From Rhodocollybia butyracea (lineage: Eukaryota; Basidiomycota; Agaricomycetes; Agaricales; Omphalotaceae), in assembly GCA_015501585.1 (NCBI GenBank), contig JADNRY010000119.1, positions 121,903 to 185,902 on the forward strand: DNA of 64,000 nucleotides. Direction: 5' to 3'. The position numbers were made by a program, and so were the translations under genes. The notes beneath the pieces are model-generated. The model saw only the letters and a list, made by a program, of their open reading frames with translations. It was not told where the DNA came from and did not search any database. Position 1 is the stretch's first letter, and every line of letters starts with the position of its first letter. This document shows, in pieces, positions 49,166 to 62,879 of this stretch.

Positions 49166-52100
49166 TCAAACCTTTGCAAGTCCCATAGACGATGCGAAGT
49201 GTTTGGCTTTTGCTGAAGTTAAAGCCTTGGTGAAAATGTCTGCCGTCATGTCCTCGGTTGGAGAGTAAGTCGAATGTTACCTTCTTCAATAGCATACCAA
49301 ATGAAATGATACCGTATATCAATGTGTTTGGTCCGCGCATGAAACCTGTCATCTTTCGCTAAAGCGATGGCCGATTGGTTGTCCGAGTGGAGAGTGATAG
49401 GTCCGGCGATTGGAGTGAACAACTCAGAGATGAGGTTTCGAAGCCAAATTGCTTCCTTGGCTGCATGCGTGAGAGCGACGTACTCTGCTTCTGTAGTGGA
49501 TAGAGAGATGGTGTCCTGTCGCTTTGATGACCATGATACTGCTCCTCCATTGAGCATAAAAACATATCCTGATATGGCATGTCTGTCCTCTTGGGACATT
49601 CCATCAGCATCCGTAAATCCCTCGACAGGATGTTTCTGCACTCCTCCTGAAGTCAGCCAATAATCCCGGGTATATTTCAGATAAGCGTATACATGCCTAA
49701 GTCTGTTCCAATGAGTGATGCCTGGATTCTGCGAGAATTGGGCAAGAATGGCAACCGTATAGGTGATGTCGGGTCGTGTGGCAATGGAAAGATATTGGAG
49801 AGCACCAAGTGCTTCTCGGTAAGGCTTATCCCGCATTGCGGCGATATCCTCCACAGTCTGTGGCATCTGGTCTTTGGTGAGATGAATATGAGGGTCAAAA
49901 GGAATTGAGAGTGGCTTTATGTCAGAGAATCCGTAGCGGCTAAGAATAGCATCAATGTATGATCGCTTTGATAAACAGATAGATCTGCTGTGAAGTGATC
50001 TCTGAATCTCGATTCCAAGTAGCCAATGAATTTCGCCCTGATCTGTGACTTCGATAATTGCGCTGATAGATTTCTTCAGCTGTGTCATAATTTCCAGAGT
50101 TTTGGTAACCAATGTCATATCATCCACATGGATGAAAATGATTGTGAATGGATCGGTGCGATAAAATACGGCATGATCAAAATCTGACTGTTTGAAGCCT
50201 AGCTTCGTCATGATTTCTCTGAATCGCAAATACCATCTTTGACCTGCTTGTTTAAGTCCATACAATGCAAGTTTGAGTCAAAGTACTTGTCCGGGTTTTA
50301 CACCTAGATTAATGCCGGTTGGTGCCTTCATGTAGATCTTTTCACTGTCGTCGAGTTTGCCATCGAGATATGCCGATTTGACATCCATCTGATGAATAAT
50401 CCAGCTGTGTTCAGCTGCGATGCTGAGAATAGTTCTGGCTGATGCAAGTTTGGCAACTGATGCGAAAGTTTCATCTGGAAAATAATCAACATCTGGGATT
50501 TGATTAAATCCTTGCACCACAAGTCTGGCTCTGTGACTAGGAAGCCGTCCTTGTTCATCCTTCTTGGTTTGATAAACCCATTTGGATGTGAGAATGTTTG
50601 CATCTGATGGTGCCGCGACTATATTGTAAGTTCCACGCTGGTTAAGTCTGGATATCTCTTCATTCATGGCTTCTTGCCATTTTGGCCAGTCAGGTTGGCG
50701 CATAGCTTCTGCAACTGATAAAGGATCTGATTCAATTTCAGATGTGACTTGTGCAAGCGATGCTGTGAGGTATCGGAGTTCTGTGTTACCCTCTGCTGAT
50801 CCTTCAATGATATCCCTGATTTTCTGAGTGGGTCGCCTGACACGTTTTCCGGTAAGTTGTTCCGGCGGGATGGGCTCTGCAATTTCATCAGGTACAGGAA
50901 TAATAGGCTGTTCCGACTCAGTGACTGATGTTTCCAAATTTTCCAAATTTCCATCCTCCTCCTCAATGAGTTGGATCTGCCTGTTGGAAATTGTTACATT
51001 TCGTTCTGTGGTAACTGTTCGTTGCTGTGGCCAATAGATAAAATATCCGTTAGATTCCATGTCTATACCTATCCATCTTCCTTCTTGTGCCTGTGGTTCA
51101 AATTTTCCAGGTTCTTTCTCCTTCTTTACATACACTATGCTCCCGAAGATTTGAAAATTAGAAATGTTGGGTTTTTGATTGAACCGTTTTTCATATGGTG
51201 TCGCCATATTAATTCCCTTCTTTGGTGTCCTATTCCAAATATAAACCACGTACTTCATCATAAATGCCCATACCCATTTAGGAAGGCCTGATGAAATGAT
51301 TAGACTTTGTACTGCATTCAGTAGAGTCCGATGGGTGTGTTCCGCCATGCCGTTATGTTCGTACCGTTAATCTCCGCTGGGTGCCAAGTCGTTCCAGGTA
51401 CTGGTTGAATTCTTGGCTAAGAAACTCTCCCCCTCGATCAGAGTGAAGAATTTTAACAGTGATGCCATATTGAGTCTGGAGATTTGTTTGAATAATGATG
51501 TACTGGGTGAATGCTTCATCCTTGCTTTTCAGCAATGGTTCCTCTAACCATAGAGTCGCCTCGTCGACTATGGTGAGGGCGTAAGTGCAGCGGTTGATGG
51601 TCTGAACTGATGCGGGTCCCCAAACGTCCATGTGAAAAACATCTCCGTAATTCTCCGCTCGTGGAGAAGACCGTAATTTGGCAATTGGAAATCTTGCTGC
51701 CTTATCTAGCAAGCATGTATGGCATTCCGGCTCGTCCATGTAAGATTTATCCAATCTCATCCCATTGATCTGGTTGTGTGTGAATAAATGCTTAATATAA
51801 GCATAGTTCTGATGGCCTAAGATGCAGTGGGCGTCATAGAGTGATACCAGTCGATCTTTGGCAACATAAGCATGTTCCTCCATGGGAATCTGGTAGAGTC
51901 CATGGATCTTCGGAATACGTGCAACGATCCTGTTGCTGGGGTCAGTCATGGTGAGTAAACCATTCCCAATGTGGATATTGTATCCATCATCATCAAGTTT
52001 TCCCAAGGAAATAAGAGTGTTGGGAATGTTGGGGCATAGGAGGGCATTATGGAGCGGGACAGTTCAAGTATTGCTGTGGTTATCAATTGGAAAATCCAAA

Positions 52101-53944
52101 TGAAGTGTACCTGCCATGCTAGAATTAAAAGTTCCGGCATTGGCTGCTTAAATGACTTTAGTCGGAATAGACTTTAGATCTTGGAGGCTGTCTTCCATAG
52201 GAGTCATATGGCTCGAACATCCAGAATCAAATAGTATAGCCCCTCGGCTATGTGCTCCCATCATTGCTGTTTCATGTTCATCAGCAATATCATTGAAATC
52301 AAATGTGAGATATGTTTCTGCTGTATTTGGGGACATCTGGAAAGATGCCGTCGAGTTTCCAAGCTCAGTGTAGGATTTGGTGGGAGGAAAGACGAAGCTG
52401 GTGTCCGATGACAACTCAATGGCTGCCCAAGATGATTCTGGGACTTCTTCAATCTGTGATGAAGATGCGGTTTCCTTCCCCTTTGGCCTAGATCTCCAGT
52501 TTCCATCTGATTTCTTCCCCTCTTTTGGCTCGTGAGTTTCCCTACTCTCATTGGCTTGATTAGCCTGTGGCCGTTTTGGCAATGGACATGTGCTCGCAAA
52601 ATGTCCTTTCTCTCCACAATTAAAACATGCGGAAGTAGACCTGTTAGGTCCGCTTGGTTTCGAGTTTCCTCAGCCCCTAGAAAATCCCCTCTGAGAAAAT
52701 CCTCGACTTCGGAATCCACCTCGACCTTGGGAATTTCCTGCATAATTAGCCGATTCCTTTTTCCCCTTGTTGTGATGACTAGTACTACGTACGTGTCCCT
52801 GTGCTTCTGCACGAATGGTGGCAATCAATTCCTGTGTTGCAAGTTTCTTGTTGGTTCGAGATGTGACTACAACAAGTGCGTTAATGGTGGGTCTGAATTG
52901 ATTGGGGATAGAGGATATAATGGTGTTGTTGAACATTTCATCGCTAAATTCAATGCCGCGGGTTTCAAGACTGTCTCGGATTTCCAACATAGTGTCTAGG
53001 TGTTCATTAACCCTAGATGGCTCGTAGCAACGCATGGTGTGAAGCTGTCTCTGTAGGTGTGTTTCCGTGAGCGCATTTTTGGAGTCAAAATCAGCGATTA
53101 AATTTGTCCACACATCATGAGTGTTGGTATAATTTCTATACCTTCGGAAAATGCCATCCGATAATCTGCCAATTAAAGCATTTAGCAAATCTGTATCAGA
53201 TGATTTATCTCCTGTATTGCCGGCTTCTCGTGTGTCTGTTGCTTCATGGGGATTCCATGTGAGGTATTGGCTGTAATTTATGGACTTTGCAGCTAATTCT
53301 ACTTGGCTTTTCCATGTGTCCCAGTTCGATCCATCCGGTTTAAGGGTGGTGACCTTGTCAAATGCTTTCAGTGCTTTGGACATCTTGTCGTCAGATGAGT
53401 GGCTATCTGATTCTTCTTCGTCTGATGATCCTGGATCGTCTCCGTCAGATGGTGGTGAGCTATGAGGTAAATCTGCTATTGGGATCAAAGGAGTCCTGTG
53501 ATCTGATTCTGTTGCACCGAATGATATCGGTTCTGGAGCTGGTGGTGTTGGAGGCGGCGGCGGTGGTGGCTGCGGCTGTGCTGCACGCTGAGATGCTTGA
53601 GATGATGCCTTTGATATCTTCTGGGGTGGCTGCTGTGGTGGCGATGTTGGTACTGATGGTTTAGGTGCCGCTGTTTTCTCCTGTGATTTTTCAATTCTTT
53701 TAGCTTGTTCTGGTATATCCTTTGTAGGACTGGGTACGTCGTATCTGTTCGGACAGATTTTCCGATTGCAAAATTCCCACTGTCCTGTCTGTAGATCGCT
53801 GTAGCAATCTTGATATTCTATTGTATCCCAAAGGTGTGCTTTCAAGGGGCAAGGGAGTTCTGGGTTTGTGGCGGCAACTGGCTTAGTTGTGGCTGAAGCT
53901 CGTGTGGATGGTTTCGATGAGCTGGGTTGTTGTGACATCAACAA
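49166..53944 (-). pseudogene. Copia gag-pol polyprotein with several stops and frameshifts
   Basis: Domains in copia order: Gag from 53944 with a proline- and serine-rich N terminus; a zinc knuckle CX2CX4HX4C ('CFNCGEKGHFASTC', near 52620); protease 'ILFDSGCSSHMT' (near 52220); the GAG-pre-integrase and integrase HHCC zone ('CHTC', near 51720) with 'MDVWGPA' and 'LHSDRGGEF'; reverse transcriptase from 'GTYNIVAAPSDANILTSKWV' to 'IFIHVDDMTLV' (near 50130); RNase H 'GFTDADG' and 'STTEAEYVALTHAAKEA'; and a final 'TADIFTKAL' segment to the stop at 49166. Breaks: TGA at 52668, TAA near 52147, TGA near 52065, a frame change near 51355, TGA near 50278 and a one-base slip near 49262. Each TGA sits where the copia frame would plausibly have CGA. 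Confidence 0.9.
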
Positions 53945-53977
53945 TGGTGTACTGGGATGGTGGCGTCAATGGTTAGG

Positions 53978-53993
53978 CTCGGGGCCCATAACC
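53978..53993 (-). other. Copia primer-binding site
   Basis: 'GGTTATGGGCCCC' on the minus strand directly after the 5' LTR. Such sites pair with a half-molecule of initiator methionine tRNA. Confidence 0.75.
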
Positions 53994-54415
53994 TATTAGA
54001 GGTTGATCAATAAAGCAGACAGTGTACTCAACACTGTTAGTTGGCTCTGGTCACACAGACACAGAGGAGACGAAGGTCCAGACACAGACACAGACAGAGA
54101 AAACACAACTTGATATTCCACAAGTACATACAGGCTTAAATACGAGTCCAGCGAGTTAATAATAAGTACAACATGTGAAGCGTTCACAGACAGAGTGAGA
54201 GTAATAAGACGAGAGTGGAATGGAGCACAAGGTAAGTAAGTAAGAATAGACGAGAGCACAATAATAAAGCAATGTCGAGTGGGCATGATAAAGATAGTAC
54301 AACTAGTTCACATACCAGTAGTTACAGTGAGAGAGAATGTTCCATAGATAGTAACAAAGTGAGAAGACTGTTCCATAGTAAGTATAATGAAGATGATAGA
54401 TGACGAAGTCCAACA
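53994..54415 (-). repeat. 5' LTR of the copia element
   Basis: 422 bp; on the minus strand starts TGTTGGAC and ends CTCTAATA directly before the primer-binding site. Confidence 0.95.
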
Positions 54416-54420
54416 ATTGG

Positions 54421-55132
54421 GCCATTGTTGTTTACCCCGTAGCTCTAACCGTCGACATCACCCTCTTCGCCTCTTCTCCCTAGGTTTACCCTCCCAACGT
54501 TGATCACAGTCATCCAGTTGACGGGTACACGTCTCGCATTACAGGAGGTAACGCCAGAGTTTATGATATCTAGGGGGTCAGTGCATGCAAGAATACCCCT
54601 ACTTATGCTATTCACTTCATACTCAAGAGATGTTCCTAGTAGCAGATGTGCTTTTTCATGGGTGGAAAGTAAGGGATCATGCATCATAAAGGGAGCGGTA
54701 GGCGCGAACATGGATATGTTTGCTCTTTGTTGGACAAACAAGCAATTGTTCGGGCGACTTACGTAGTGCGTGCACTATTTTTTAATAAATTCTTAGAGGA
54801 ATAGAGATACAACTACAGTGATTTGTTCTGTAGATTGAGGGCATATGGACTTCACCAGAGTTCTACCTGAGTTAGAACTATGGTGAGTATGTGCTTCTAA
54901 CAGGCAAAGACTAATCAAACAAAAGAAGTGTTAAAAGGAAAAATGGGCACGCAAGAGACAAGGAGAGTGCCAACTTGTGTTGCGTTGGTCAGAAGGAAAG
55001 AGCCTGATTGGACGCGCATTCCGAATTTCAATGTTTCAGCCTACTGAACCCTTCCCGATTAAGTACTCACATCTGTTAGACTGTTTAAATTTGGAGAGTG
55101 AACTGACTATTGTACTCGGGTACCAATGATTG
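54421..55132. other. No supported gene
   Basis: About 0.7 kb beyond the copia element. ORFs of 88-98 codons on opposite strands overlap each other and show no domain. Confidence 0.4.
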
Positions 55133-56888
55133 CAAGGGGGTACCAGGATTGCGGTCCGTTACACCCCGATGGGTGGTTGGTTGGTGCCGGGAGCCCACTA
55201 AAATATTTTTTACGCACCTCTGAAAGGCTGTCGTTCAGTCCCGACAGAACACTAACGAACGGATGCACGCATTGACAGGACCACGTTATATTCCAGAGGC
55301 GAAGCTAGGCTTCAGGCAACAGGAGAATACGCGATGGTAATAGTTGTTATACGGGGTTATCTGGGATGGTGGTCTAATCTACGAATCGTTGTATATACGG
55401 ACAGTGGCAGTGCAAGAGCACGTGTGAGTATGCGCCATACTTACAACCTCTTCCAGTGATTCAGAAGGTTTTGAGTAGTTACATGGGCACTATTTATCAT
55501 TATTGTGCAGATTGGGGATTGTAATTACAAGATTAAGCTGTACAATACTATATACATAGGTACTAGTCACAGTCTAGTGGAGATCCTATACTTTAAATTC
55601 GGTCGGGGCGCTTAAATTTGATTGGTAATAGTGACTAAGCAGATCTAGCGCGGCTGCCGGCAGAACCGGATCCGTGTAAATCGCCATGCTGTAAACTTAC
55701 TGCAAATACCGTATAAACCTGTATGTTCATATTTTACTGTAGATGTTTGTAGATCTACTACTCTGAGAAAGGTAAGTAAGTGTAAACAATCATATGTTAG
55801 ACAGGAAGAAAAGAAGAGCTTCCCGATTGACTGAATTTGATTTGTACAACTTAGGCATGTTTTCTGGATAACACAATGATAAGTCATCCAGCAGCATCAC
55901 AAGATAAACAAAGGCGGGAAACATACTTCCCAGAATCCGCTTCCTGACAATCTAATAGAAGCTTTCAAATATGTACCACACCTCGCAAGCTTTGACCTCT
56001 TTCCACAATTTGCGCAGTGATCTGTAGCAACAATATGGTTCTGGGCCGTGCTTGGTATGAGGTTCATCTGGCTCAATAGTATCTCATGTACAAATACAGA
56101 AGCTGTTCCTTCTGTGGACTACCTGCAGGCGTACATCCCGCCGCCCAGATCCCCAACCAGATCTCGAGTCCTTGATCATCAATAAAGGCAAGGCTCTTCT
56201 TGAAGTTGTTTTCATTAGTAGATTGAAATGCTTCAAAAATTCAACCCTTGAAACTTGAAAGCCTGCTTTGGAGCTCCCCTGTAGTAGCTATCATCACCAA
56301 AACAATTGAATTTTTGTGGGTCTCTGCAAGGTTGATAACCTTCAATTGCAGTACCATTTGGCTGCCATCACATGTACAACTCCCAGTAGCACCAATCATC
56401 CGCATGTATTTGAGCAGGATTTTATCTTTTCACTCCAGAATCAAGCATGGTTAGGGTGAGTGCATCATATAGCCAGCAATTTGTACTCTTCTGGATTTGT
56501 AAAGCTGCGTATGCTCATCTTTTACTTATTTCCAGCAAATCTCTCTGCCACAGCAGAGTCCAGGGCTGGGTGCATCTATAGATTATGGTACACAGGTGCA
56601 GCGCAATGTGTGTTGCATTTACCTCTGACAGAACCCAGGTATTCCAGGTTCAATGGTACCACCATCACCTCCTTCCTTGATCTCCGTGACGTAGTCACGG
56701 GTCATAAGCTTGTGTAGATCAGATCATGTTCATATCTTATCTTGATTTGTAATGACATGACACATCACAGATAAGATTATTACTATATAAGGCAGATCTG
56801 CGATCACGTGGTTGGTTGGTTGGCCCACCAGAAGCCTTAAAATGTTTTTCGGCATCGTGTAATTAATTATTTTTTTGGTACCCCCTTG
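55133..56888. mobile_element. Possible 1.76-kb TIR element
   Basis: The 13-bp sequence caagggggtacca at 55133-55145 is the exact inverse of 56876-56888. Just inside, both ends have a 'ggtggttggttgg' stretch followed by 'ttaaaat.tttt'-like DNA, but in the same orientation. The ~1.7 kb interior has no gene I can recognise. An 'aatga' pentamer near both ends could be a target duplication but is ambiguous. Confidence 0.4.
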
Positions 56889-57122
56889 AATGAGTGTCAC
56901 TAATTCGTTTCAAATTGAAATTGAAATCAAGTACAAGACCATTCTATAAGTATACTAAGGATTTGGATCATGACCCAATCATGACCTTCGTGAAGTTAAT
57001 CAAATAGTGCGGGGTAATGACAGCATACTCGAGCCTAGAAAAACACAAGATAGTATCATCAGTTTTACAACTCTGTGAGAGGGCATACTGAAAACTTACC
57101 TCCACGCCCCTCTGATTATGGA

Positions 57123-60100
57123 TCACGCGCCAATATGAACAAAATTTACCCACCTCTCCAGTGTTACTCCCTTCCTTGCTCTCATTTTTTTTATTGCATC
57201 AGCCAGTGCTCGGGCTTGCACCCCTACCTCATTACACCGAGACGGGTCTTCGTCCAAGTTGGAAAACACAGAGGAGTAAAAATCCTTCACCATTTCCGGC
57301 CCATCTACATCAGCCATCTCCCACATTGTTCCAACCACACTCCGAAAACCACAGAATTGCATTGCAGCTGCAAGATGAATGACCTCATTGTGAACACTGT
57401 CTACAGACTGCTCCGCCGTATGGCATGCAGAGAGGAATGCAAAGGTGGCATTGGGAAGGTTTAGGCGGATTATATCCAATAGGGTGAAACGTGAGCCACA
57501 AGCAAGTGAGAAGTAAGAGCCAAAAGGTTCTTTAGGGACAAGCGTGCCGTGTGACGCAATATGGAGCCACTCGTGGTCAACAAGGGTTTTTGCTACAGCA
57601 TTTTTGGTTGCTGAAGCTCCCTCCAGAGATGTCACAGTGATGCGCTTCTTATACTGTACAACTTCTTTCATTTCCTCCTTTGTATTTCTAAGGGAATTGT
57701 CATACTGGCCAGCCACCAGAAGACGTGGTAGCTTAGAAGATGACTTACAAGTGGTGAAGGCAGTAATAAGAGCAGTGAGTGTAGGAGTGTATGATGAAAT
57801 GTACAAGTCAGGAAGGAATTTCTTTGTACCAGGGGAAACCGGACCCGCTGCATGTAATGGGAGTGTTGATAAAATAGAAGTGGGACACCAAAATATTCGT
57901 GACATTTCTGGAATCTGGAGCTCTCTGAGCTTGCTAACAACAGGGGATACTACAAGATCCCATAGATCTTGTAGAGTAGCCCGAAGGACATGGTTATATC
58001 GCTTTGGAGCAACTTTGATATCAATCCGTGCTTCTGTGAGCCGCTGCGCAAGGGTCTTTGTTGCTTCATAAAAACCCTTTACCATCGGGATCAATACAGG
58101 TGAATCTTGTTCCAGTATGATGAGCACATCAGACCTATGCCTACTGCAATTGACCACAATAACAGGGCCATGTTTTGCAGCAGATTGTAGTTCTCCAAAT
58201 AATTTTCTCCCCAAAAATGTCTCGAATCCAGGAATTTTGCGTATCTTCCCAACAATGTCCCTTTGAGCATTCAAGAAATGGCGCTTTTCAGACAAGTTAC
58301 AACCAAATGAGTCCATATCTACCTCCCTCGGGTGCTGGTGGGCCCCAGCCTGGAGGAGGAGATCTGGACAAGGTTTAACAGAATTTTTCGTTGAGAGTAT
58401 CTCAAGCTGATGATTAATCTGCATCAAATCATTGGCCAGTGACGGTTCCAGAGCCTGGAGACGGTCCATAGGCATCCTCAATCCCCGCAGTTCGGACCAG
58501 AGGAACCCCCGCCCTTGTTCAATGATCTCAACAGCCAGGACTGGCTGGCCTAGTTGAATTGCCTGTGATGCCCCATCTGAGACAAATTCTGGTAGCTTTA
58601 TGACTGACAAGAGGTGCTGGTATTGCAAAGCAAGAATAGGCATCATGGAGAGCGAGCGGGAAATGAAGGAAAGCCCTGTGATATATGCATCCAGGTTGGA
58701 TTGAGCAAGATCATGGTGTGGAAGCGTAAATTCTACCCAGTTCTTTACTGCCTTCAAGCAGTCTGATACAGGAGAATATAGATCATTGGCAGCCTGTTTG
58801 GAAGCCAGCAGGCACTCTGTAAGATCTTCCTTGTAGCTTGCCTGCTGGAAGCGATTCCAGAGGCCCACACTGAGGATGTTGAGTGAAGAAGCATGTTCCG
58901 GGTGGCCCAATGGACAGAGTAGAAGTGCTTCTTGAGCCAATTTGATCAACTCCTCAAGATCGTCAAGGTGGCCTGTCAGCTGAAAGCGACTTTGGAGGCC
59001 CAGACTGAGGTTTTGGAGTGAAGAAGCACGAGTCCAGTGGCCCACAGGGCGGAGTTGAAGTGCTTCTTGACCCAATTTAATTGACTCATGAAGATCTTCA
59101 ATGTGGCTTGTCAGCTGGAAGCGTTCCCGGAGGCCTATACTGAGGTTATTCAATGGAAAAGGACGGTCCAGATAGCCAATGGGATAGAGTACAAGGGCTT
59201 CTTCATTCAACTGAATAAACTTTTCAAGATCTTCGAGGTGGCCTGTCAGTTGAAAGCGACTTTGGAGGCCCAGACCAAGGTTGTTGAGTGAGGAAGCACG
59301 TTCAGGGTGGCCCACGGGTCGGAGTAGAAGTGCTTCATGATCCAATTGAATACACTTGTCGAGATCTTCGAGGTGGCCTGTCCGCCGAAAGCGATTTCTG
59401 AAGGACGAACCGAGGCCCATGAGTGAAGAAGCACGTCCAGGGTGGCCCGCGGGACGGAGTAGAAGTGCTTCTTGATCCAATTCAATACACCTGTCAAGAT
59501 CTTCAAGGTGCCCCGTCTGCTGAAAGCGATGGTACAGGCCCGCACTGAGGTTGTTGAGGGACAAAGCACGCTTATGGTGGCCCATGGGACGAAGGAGAAG
59601 TGCTTCTTGATCCAATTCAATACACCTGTTGAGATCTTCAAGGTGGCCTGTCCGCCGAAAGCGATTTCTGAGGGCCGAACTGAGGCTACTGAGTGAGGGA
59701 CCACGGTCCGGGTGGCCCACGGGACAAAGTAGAAGTACTTCTTGGTTCAATTGAAGAAACTTCTCAAGATCTTCGAGGTGGCCTGTCAGCTTAAAGCGAC
59801 GTCGGAGGCCCCGACTGAGGTTGCTGAGTGAGGAAGCATGTACAGGGTGGCCCATAGGATGAAGTAGAAGGGCTTCTTGATTCAATTGAATAGACTCCTC
59901 AAGATCTTCGAGGTGGCCTGTCAGCTTAAAGCGACTTCGGAGGCCCACACCGAGGTCGCTGAGTGAGGAAGCATGTTCAGGGTGGCCCACAGGATAGCGA
60001 AGAAGTGTAGCTCGTGCCAGTGCAATTTTGGTGTCAATTGCCTATTATAATGTTCATCAGTTCACATTGACAAATTTTGTTTCTGGAGCTCTTTTTCAGC

Positions 60101-60144
60101 AGTCAAAAACTACTCACTTTCAGATTCTCAGAGGAACTGTTCAT
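57123..60144 (-). CDS. TPR-CHAT protein (predicted caspase-like protease)
   Basis: Exon 1 is tiny (60118-60144, 'MNSSSENLK') and is joined by a perfect GTGAGT donor to exon 2 at 60041, which runs open to 57123; about 981 residues. Residues ~25-415 hold nine 43-residue repeats of the form 'GHP.RASSLNNL..GL..RF..TGHLEDL..', i.e. tetratricopeptide-like helices. A linker follows. The CHAT domain starts near residue 620 and carries the two catalytic motifs: 'WLHIASHGTL' (His at about 841) and 'FLSACHTAE' (Cys at about 883), then 'GFRSVVGTMWEMAD' and the family ending 'RWVNFVHIGA'. CHAT proteases belong to the caspase/separase clan. In bacteria TPR-CHAT proteins act in CRISPR-linked and gasdermin-linked cell death; in fungi the family is large and mostly untested. 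The repeats probably sense a partner. Confidence 0.9.
58830..59990 (-). repeat. Nine tandem 129-bp repeats encoding the TPR array
   Basis: The DNA itself repeats every 129 bp with strong similarity ('tcttcaaggtggcctgtc', 'cagaagtgcttcttga'-like blocks), beyond what protein selection alone would require. This indicates recent repeat turnover or gene conversion. Confidence 0.85.
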
Positions 60145-61329
60145 TTTTTGTCTTTCCTTTCGAGCACTCCACTGATATCATCACATCAGAATGTTGTTGT
60201 ACGCTTGCTCATACCAAATAAATAGACAGACTAACCTATTCTCTTTTATGTCGTCCAAAGAAAATCTTCCAACTACCTTTCACGGTTCAAGGTGATCTTT
60301 ATCTATAATGATCCAGTCAGTTCATTTTAACCAACCGAGGTGAACCTGAACGTTGACTACTCACTGTTATATCTGCGCAGGTTCTCTGAGTCTTTTTTGG
60401 CGATACAACGCTGTTTATCTACTCGGGTCACCAAGACGACGAGTATGCCGCATTACCTGCCCTTTGCCCATTCTGAATTGCCCTGGTGACACGTCTTCTT
60501 GACAATCACAGACAACATGAGTCGTGGGCATCTTTCCTGTTCCGAACTCTCCGCTCATAAAGCAAGGCTTTCGCTAAATCACAGACCACAATCAGTGAGC
60601 CTCTTCCAAGTCAAAGCTTGCAAATTGGGGTCCCCTCTATCTTATCACGCTTAATCTGCTACCAAGTTAAAGTATTTGGAGTTCCCCCATATACCCTTAA
60701 TGCGGATGATGCATGTTTTCGGGCTTACCCGCATAGTGAAAAATACGGAAAGATCCCGGAAAGATCTATGAGATCGATTGCGAGATGGGCAAACTCGAGC
60801 AAGTGGCGGGAAATATCGATGTATAGCTACCATGTAGACTCACTAGCACATCTATGAGCCATTTTAGTATATCACCGAGTCCACGACTGCCTCAACAGCA
60901 CAGCGATTCAGTGCAGGTCTCCACGATGCCCCTTCAAGGAAATTCAGTAGAATTTTGGGAGGGAGCGCATGGCGCTGTGAACTATATACAGAAAGGTCTC
61001 GATCACCATACCAGATTGGTTCCTCGTTCCTTTCTGTAGTCTTCCTCAAGGCCCTTGTAGTGAGGCAACAATGTTCTGTGCCTTTCTAACAAAAATTAGT
61101 CCCCATGCGCTCATCTCACAAATAAAGGCTTTGCATACTCACGTTGTAGTGCAGGCAAAGCAATTCCCCACCTTGTCTTCCGTACAATTGTTTTCTCGAG
61201 CAACGAGCAACGCTGGTCAGAGTGACGTGCCTCAGAATATTCCAGAAAGCATATCATCCCGGGTAACTCTGCACTCCACTCTTCTGGGCCAAAGAACCCG
61301 CACGTTAAAACAAGGAAAGCGTGGTTTAA
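60145..61329. other. Upstream of the TPR-CHAT gene; no supported gene
   Basis: About 1.2 kb; includes the promoter of the TPR-CHAT gene. Small ORFs have no domain. Confidence 0.4.
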
Positions 61330-61970
61330 ATAGGCCGGCAACTGGTCTTTGACTCATAAATGACCTACCGGAGGACGTTGGAGATATCTGGGTGAGTGCC
61401 ATTTATGAACGGGAACGCATACATATACTGACCGCATAAGATTGTTTGGTAGTCCGTTGATTCGTGGATCCCGAATGTAGCTGTCTGTAGTGATATGCTG
61501 GTCTCCGAGCTTTCCCCTACGCATCGAATGCTCATCATGAGAGGAGGAAACGTCACCCACGCGAGCACCACGATTGATTACAAGTCTTTCATTTCTAACC
61601 GTTGAATCTGGCGGTTAGTCTCTAAATACGCTGTTCTTTGACTCGTCGACAATATAGATAAGGCAACACCGAAATACATTGGTAATATTTGGGGGAGCGT
61701 GGTTTGTGAACGAGAACTGTATCATGCATGTCAGGTGAAGACTGTTTGGTACTCGGTTAATTCAAGAATATTGGATGTACTTAGCTGGATGTACTGGTAT
61801 GCTGGTCACTAACGTTTAACCTTTCATTGACATCTACGATCCTCGGAATGCTCAGCTCTTTCCGGAAGATTGATCCATGTGATGAGCACTGCCCGCACCG
61901 GCACTGTGATTAATTACAAGACATCGATTTGTATCCTCGAACCAGGCGGTTAAATCCGTAAATACAACTG
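61330..61970. repeat. Diverged tandem duplication of a ~320-bp unit
   Basis: 61330-61640 and 61655-61970 align with shared blocks: 'gagatatctggg.gagtg' versus 'taatatttgggggagcg', 'agattgtttggtagtc.gtt' versus 'agactgtttggtactcggtt', 'gatatgctggtc' versus 'ggtatgctggtc', and 'gattacaag.ct..gattt.gtatc'-like tails. No coding frame is shared. Confidence 0.6.
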
Positions 61971-62879
61971 TGAGCAGAAGACATCGGGGGGGCAGATTCA
62001 GAACCCATAGAAAGCCATGGAATTGACTCGCACCCGACTCTCTTTCCCCTTCAAACTATGCTGACAGAACTCCCGGGTTCAGAAAACACCAGACATTGTT
62101 CAACGTTGTGAGTGTGTATACAGTACATGTTGTGGGCTAAACAATACACGATATCTGAGTAGAAGCTTGACGTGAAGCTCGTGAATGGCGATGTTGTGAC
62201 CAGCGGTCGGAGCGTTCTGGAGTATTGATCAGACAAGGACATATGATATGAAGTATCACTCACTATTTGTACCAGGCTCAGCGTCCAGGTCATCACCCAG
62301 TTCTGCTCAGGTTCTCGTGCATCCATAAACTGCGAAAATGCCACAGAGTAGCTGACAAGTCGAGTAGCGCATCAAGCGAGTGAAATTTCCGAGATGTTGG
62401 ATTACGAAGTGGAGTTGCGCCTAGAAGATCGGCGGACGGGAGTTATGATTGGGATGTGCACGGAGGACTGATAAAAAGTGTTATTTTCTTGGCAATCGAG
62501 CCTTCATCGAAGATGTTGCGGCGGAGAAGGAGCGATAAAAATGTTTGACGAGTTGGACGGTCAGGCGTATGACAATCTACGTTTACAGTCAGCGAGAAGA
62601 ACTAAAGATGCAGGTATGCACAACGTACCAGAGCAATGGTAACATCCCAGTTCAGATGCAGCGACGGTCCATGCTGTAGATGTTGTGTAGAGTTGCATAG
62701 ATTCAATGAAGCGCAGAGAGAAGAAGTCGGAGGCAACTTGTGCCAGTGAGAACACAAGAACGAGCGCTTGAGTATCGTTGGATGAACGTTGAAAGGAAAG
62801 ATCGAATCTAATACTTGGGCCGGATCGGATCGGAATCAGCACTGCCTTAAAAATCAAGCGCCTCTTGGATTTGCCTCCA
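61971..62879. other. No supported gene; possible internal duplication
   Basis: Two minus-strand ORFs (near 62051-62344 and 62561-62938) contain similar short phrases, 'LSLVQIVSD' and 'FSLAQVASD', so the region may hold two copies of an unknown sequence. Confidence 0.35.

Larger units (their letters stand above)
48733..54415 (-). mobile_element. Full-length Ty1/copia retrotransposon
   Basis: LTRs 48733-49158 and 53994-54415 flank a gag-pol region read on the minus strand. The 5-bp target duplication attgg is intact at 48728-48732 and 54416-54420. The primer-binding site (complement of initiator tRNA-Met anticodon arm, 'GGTTATGGGCCCC' on the minus strand) lies at 53981-53993. The polypurine tract lies at 49159-49172. 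The LTRs differ at about ten positions plus one 4-bp indel, so the insertion is relatively young. Confidence 0.95.
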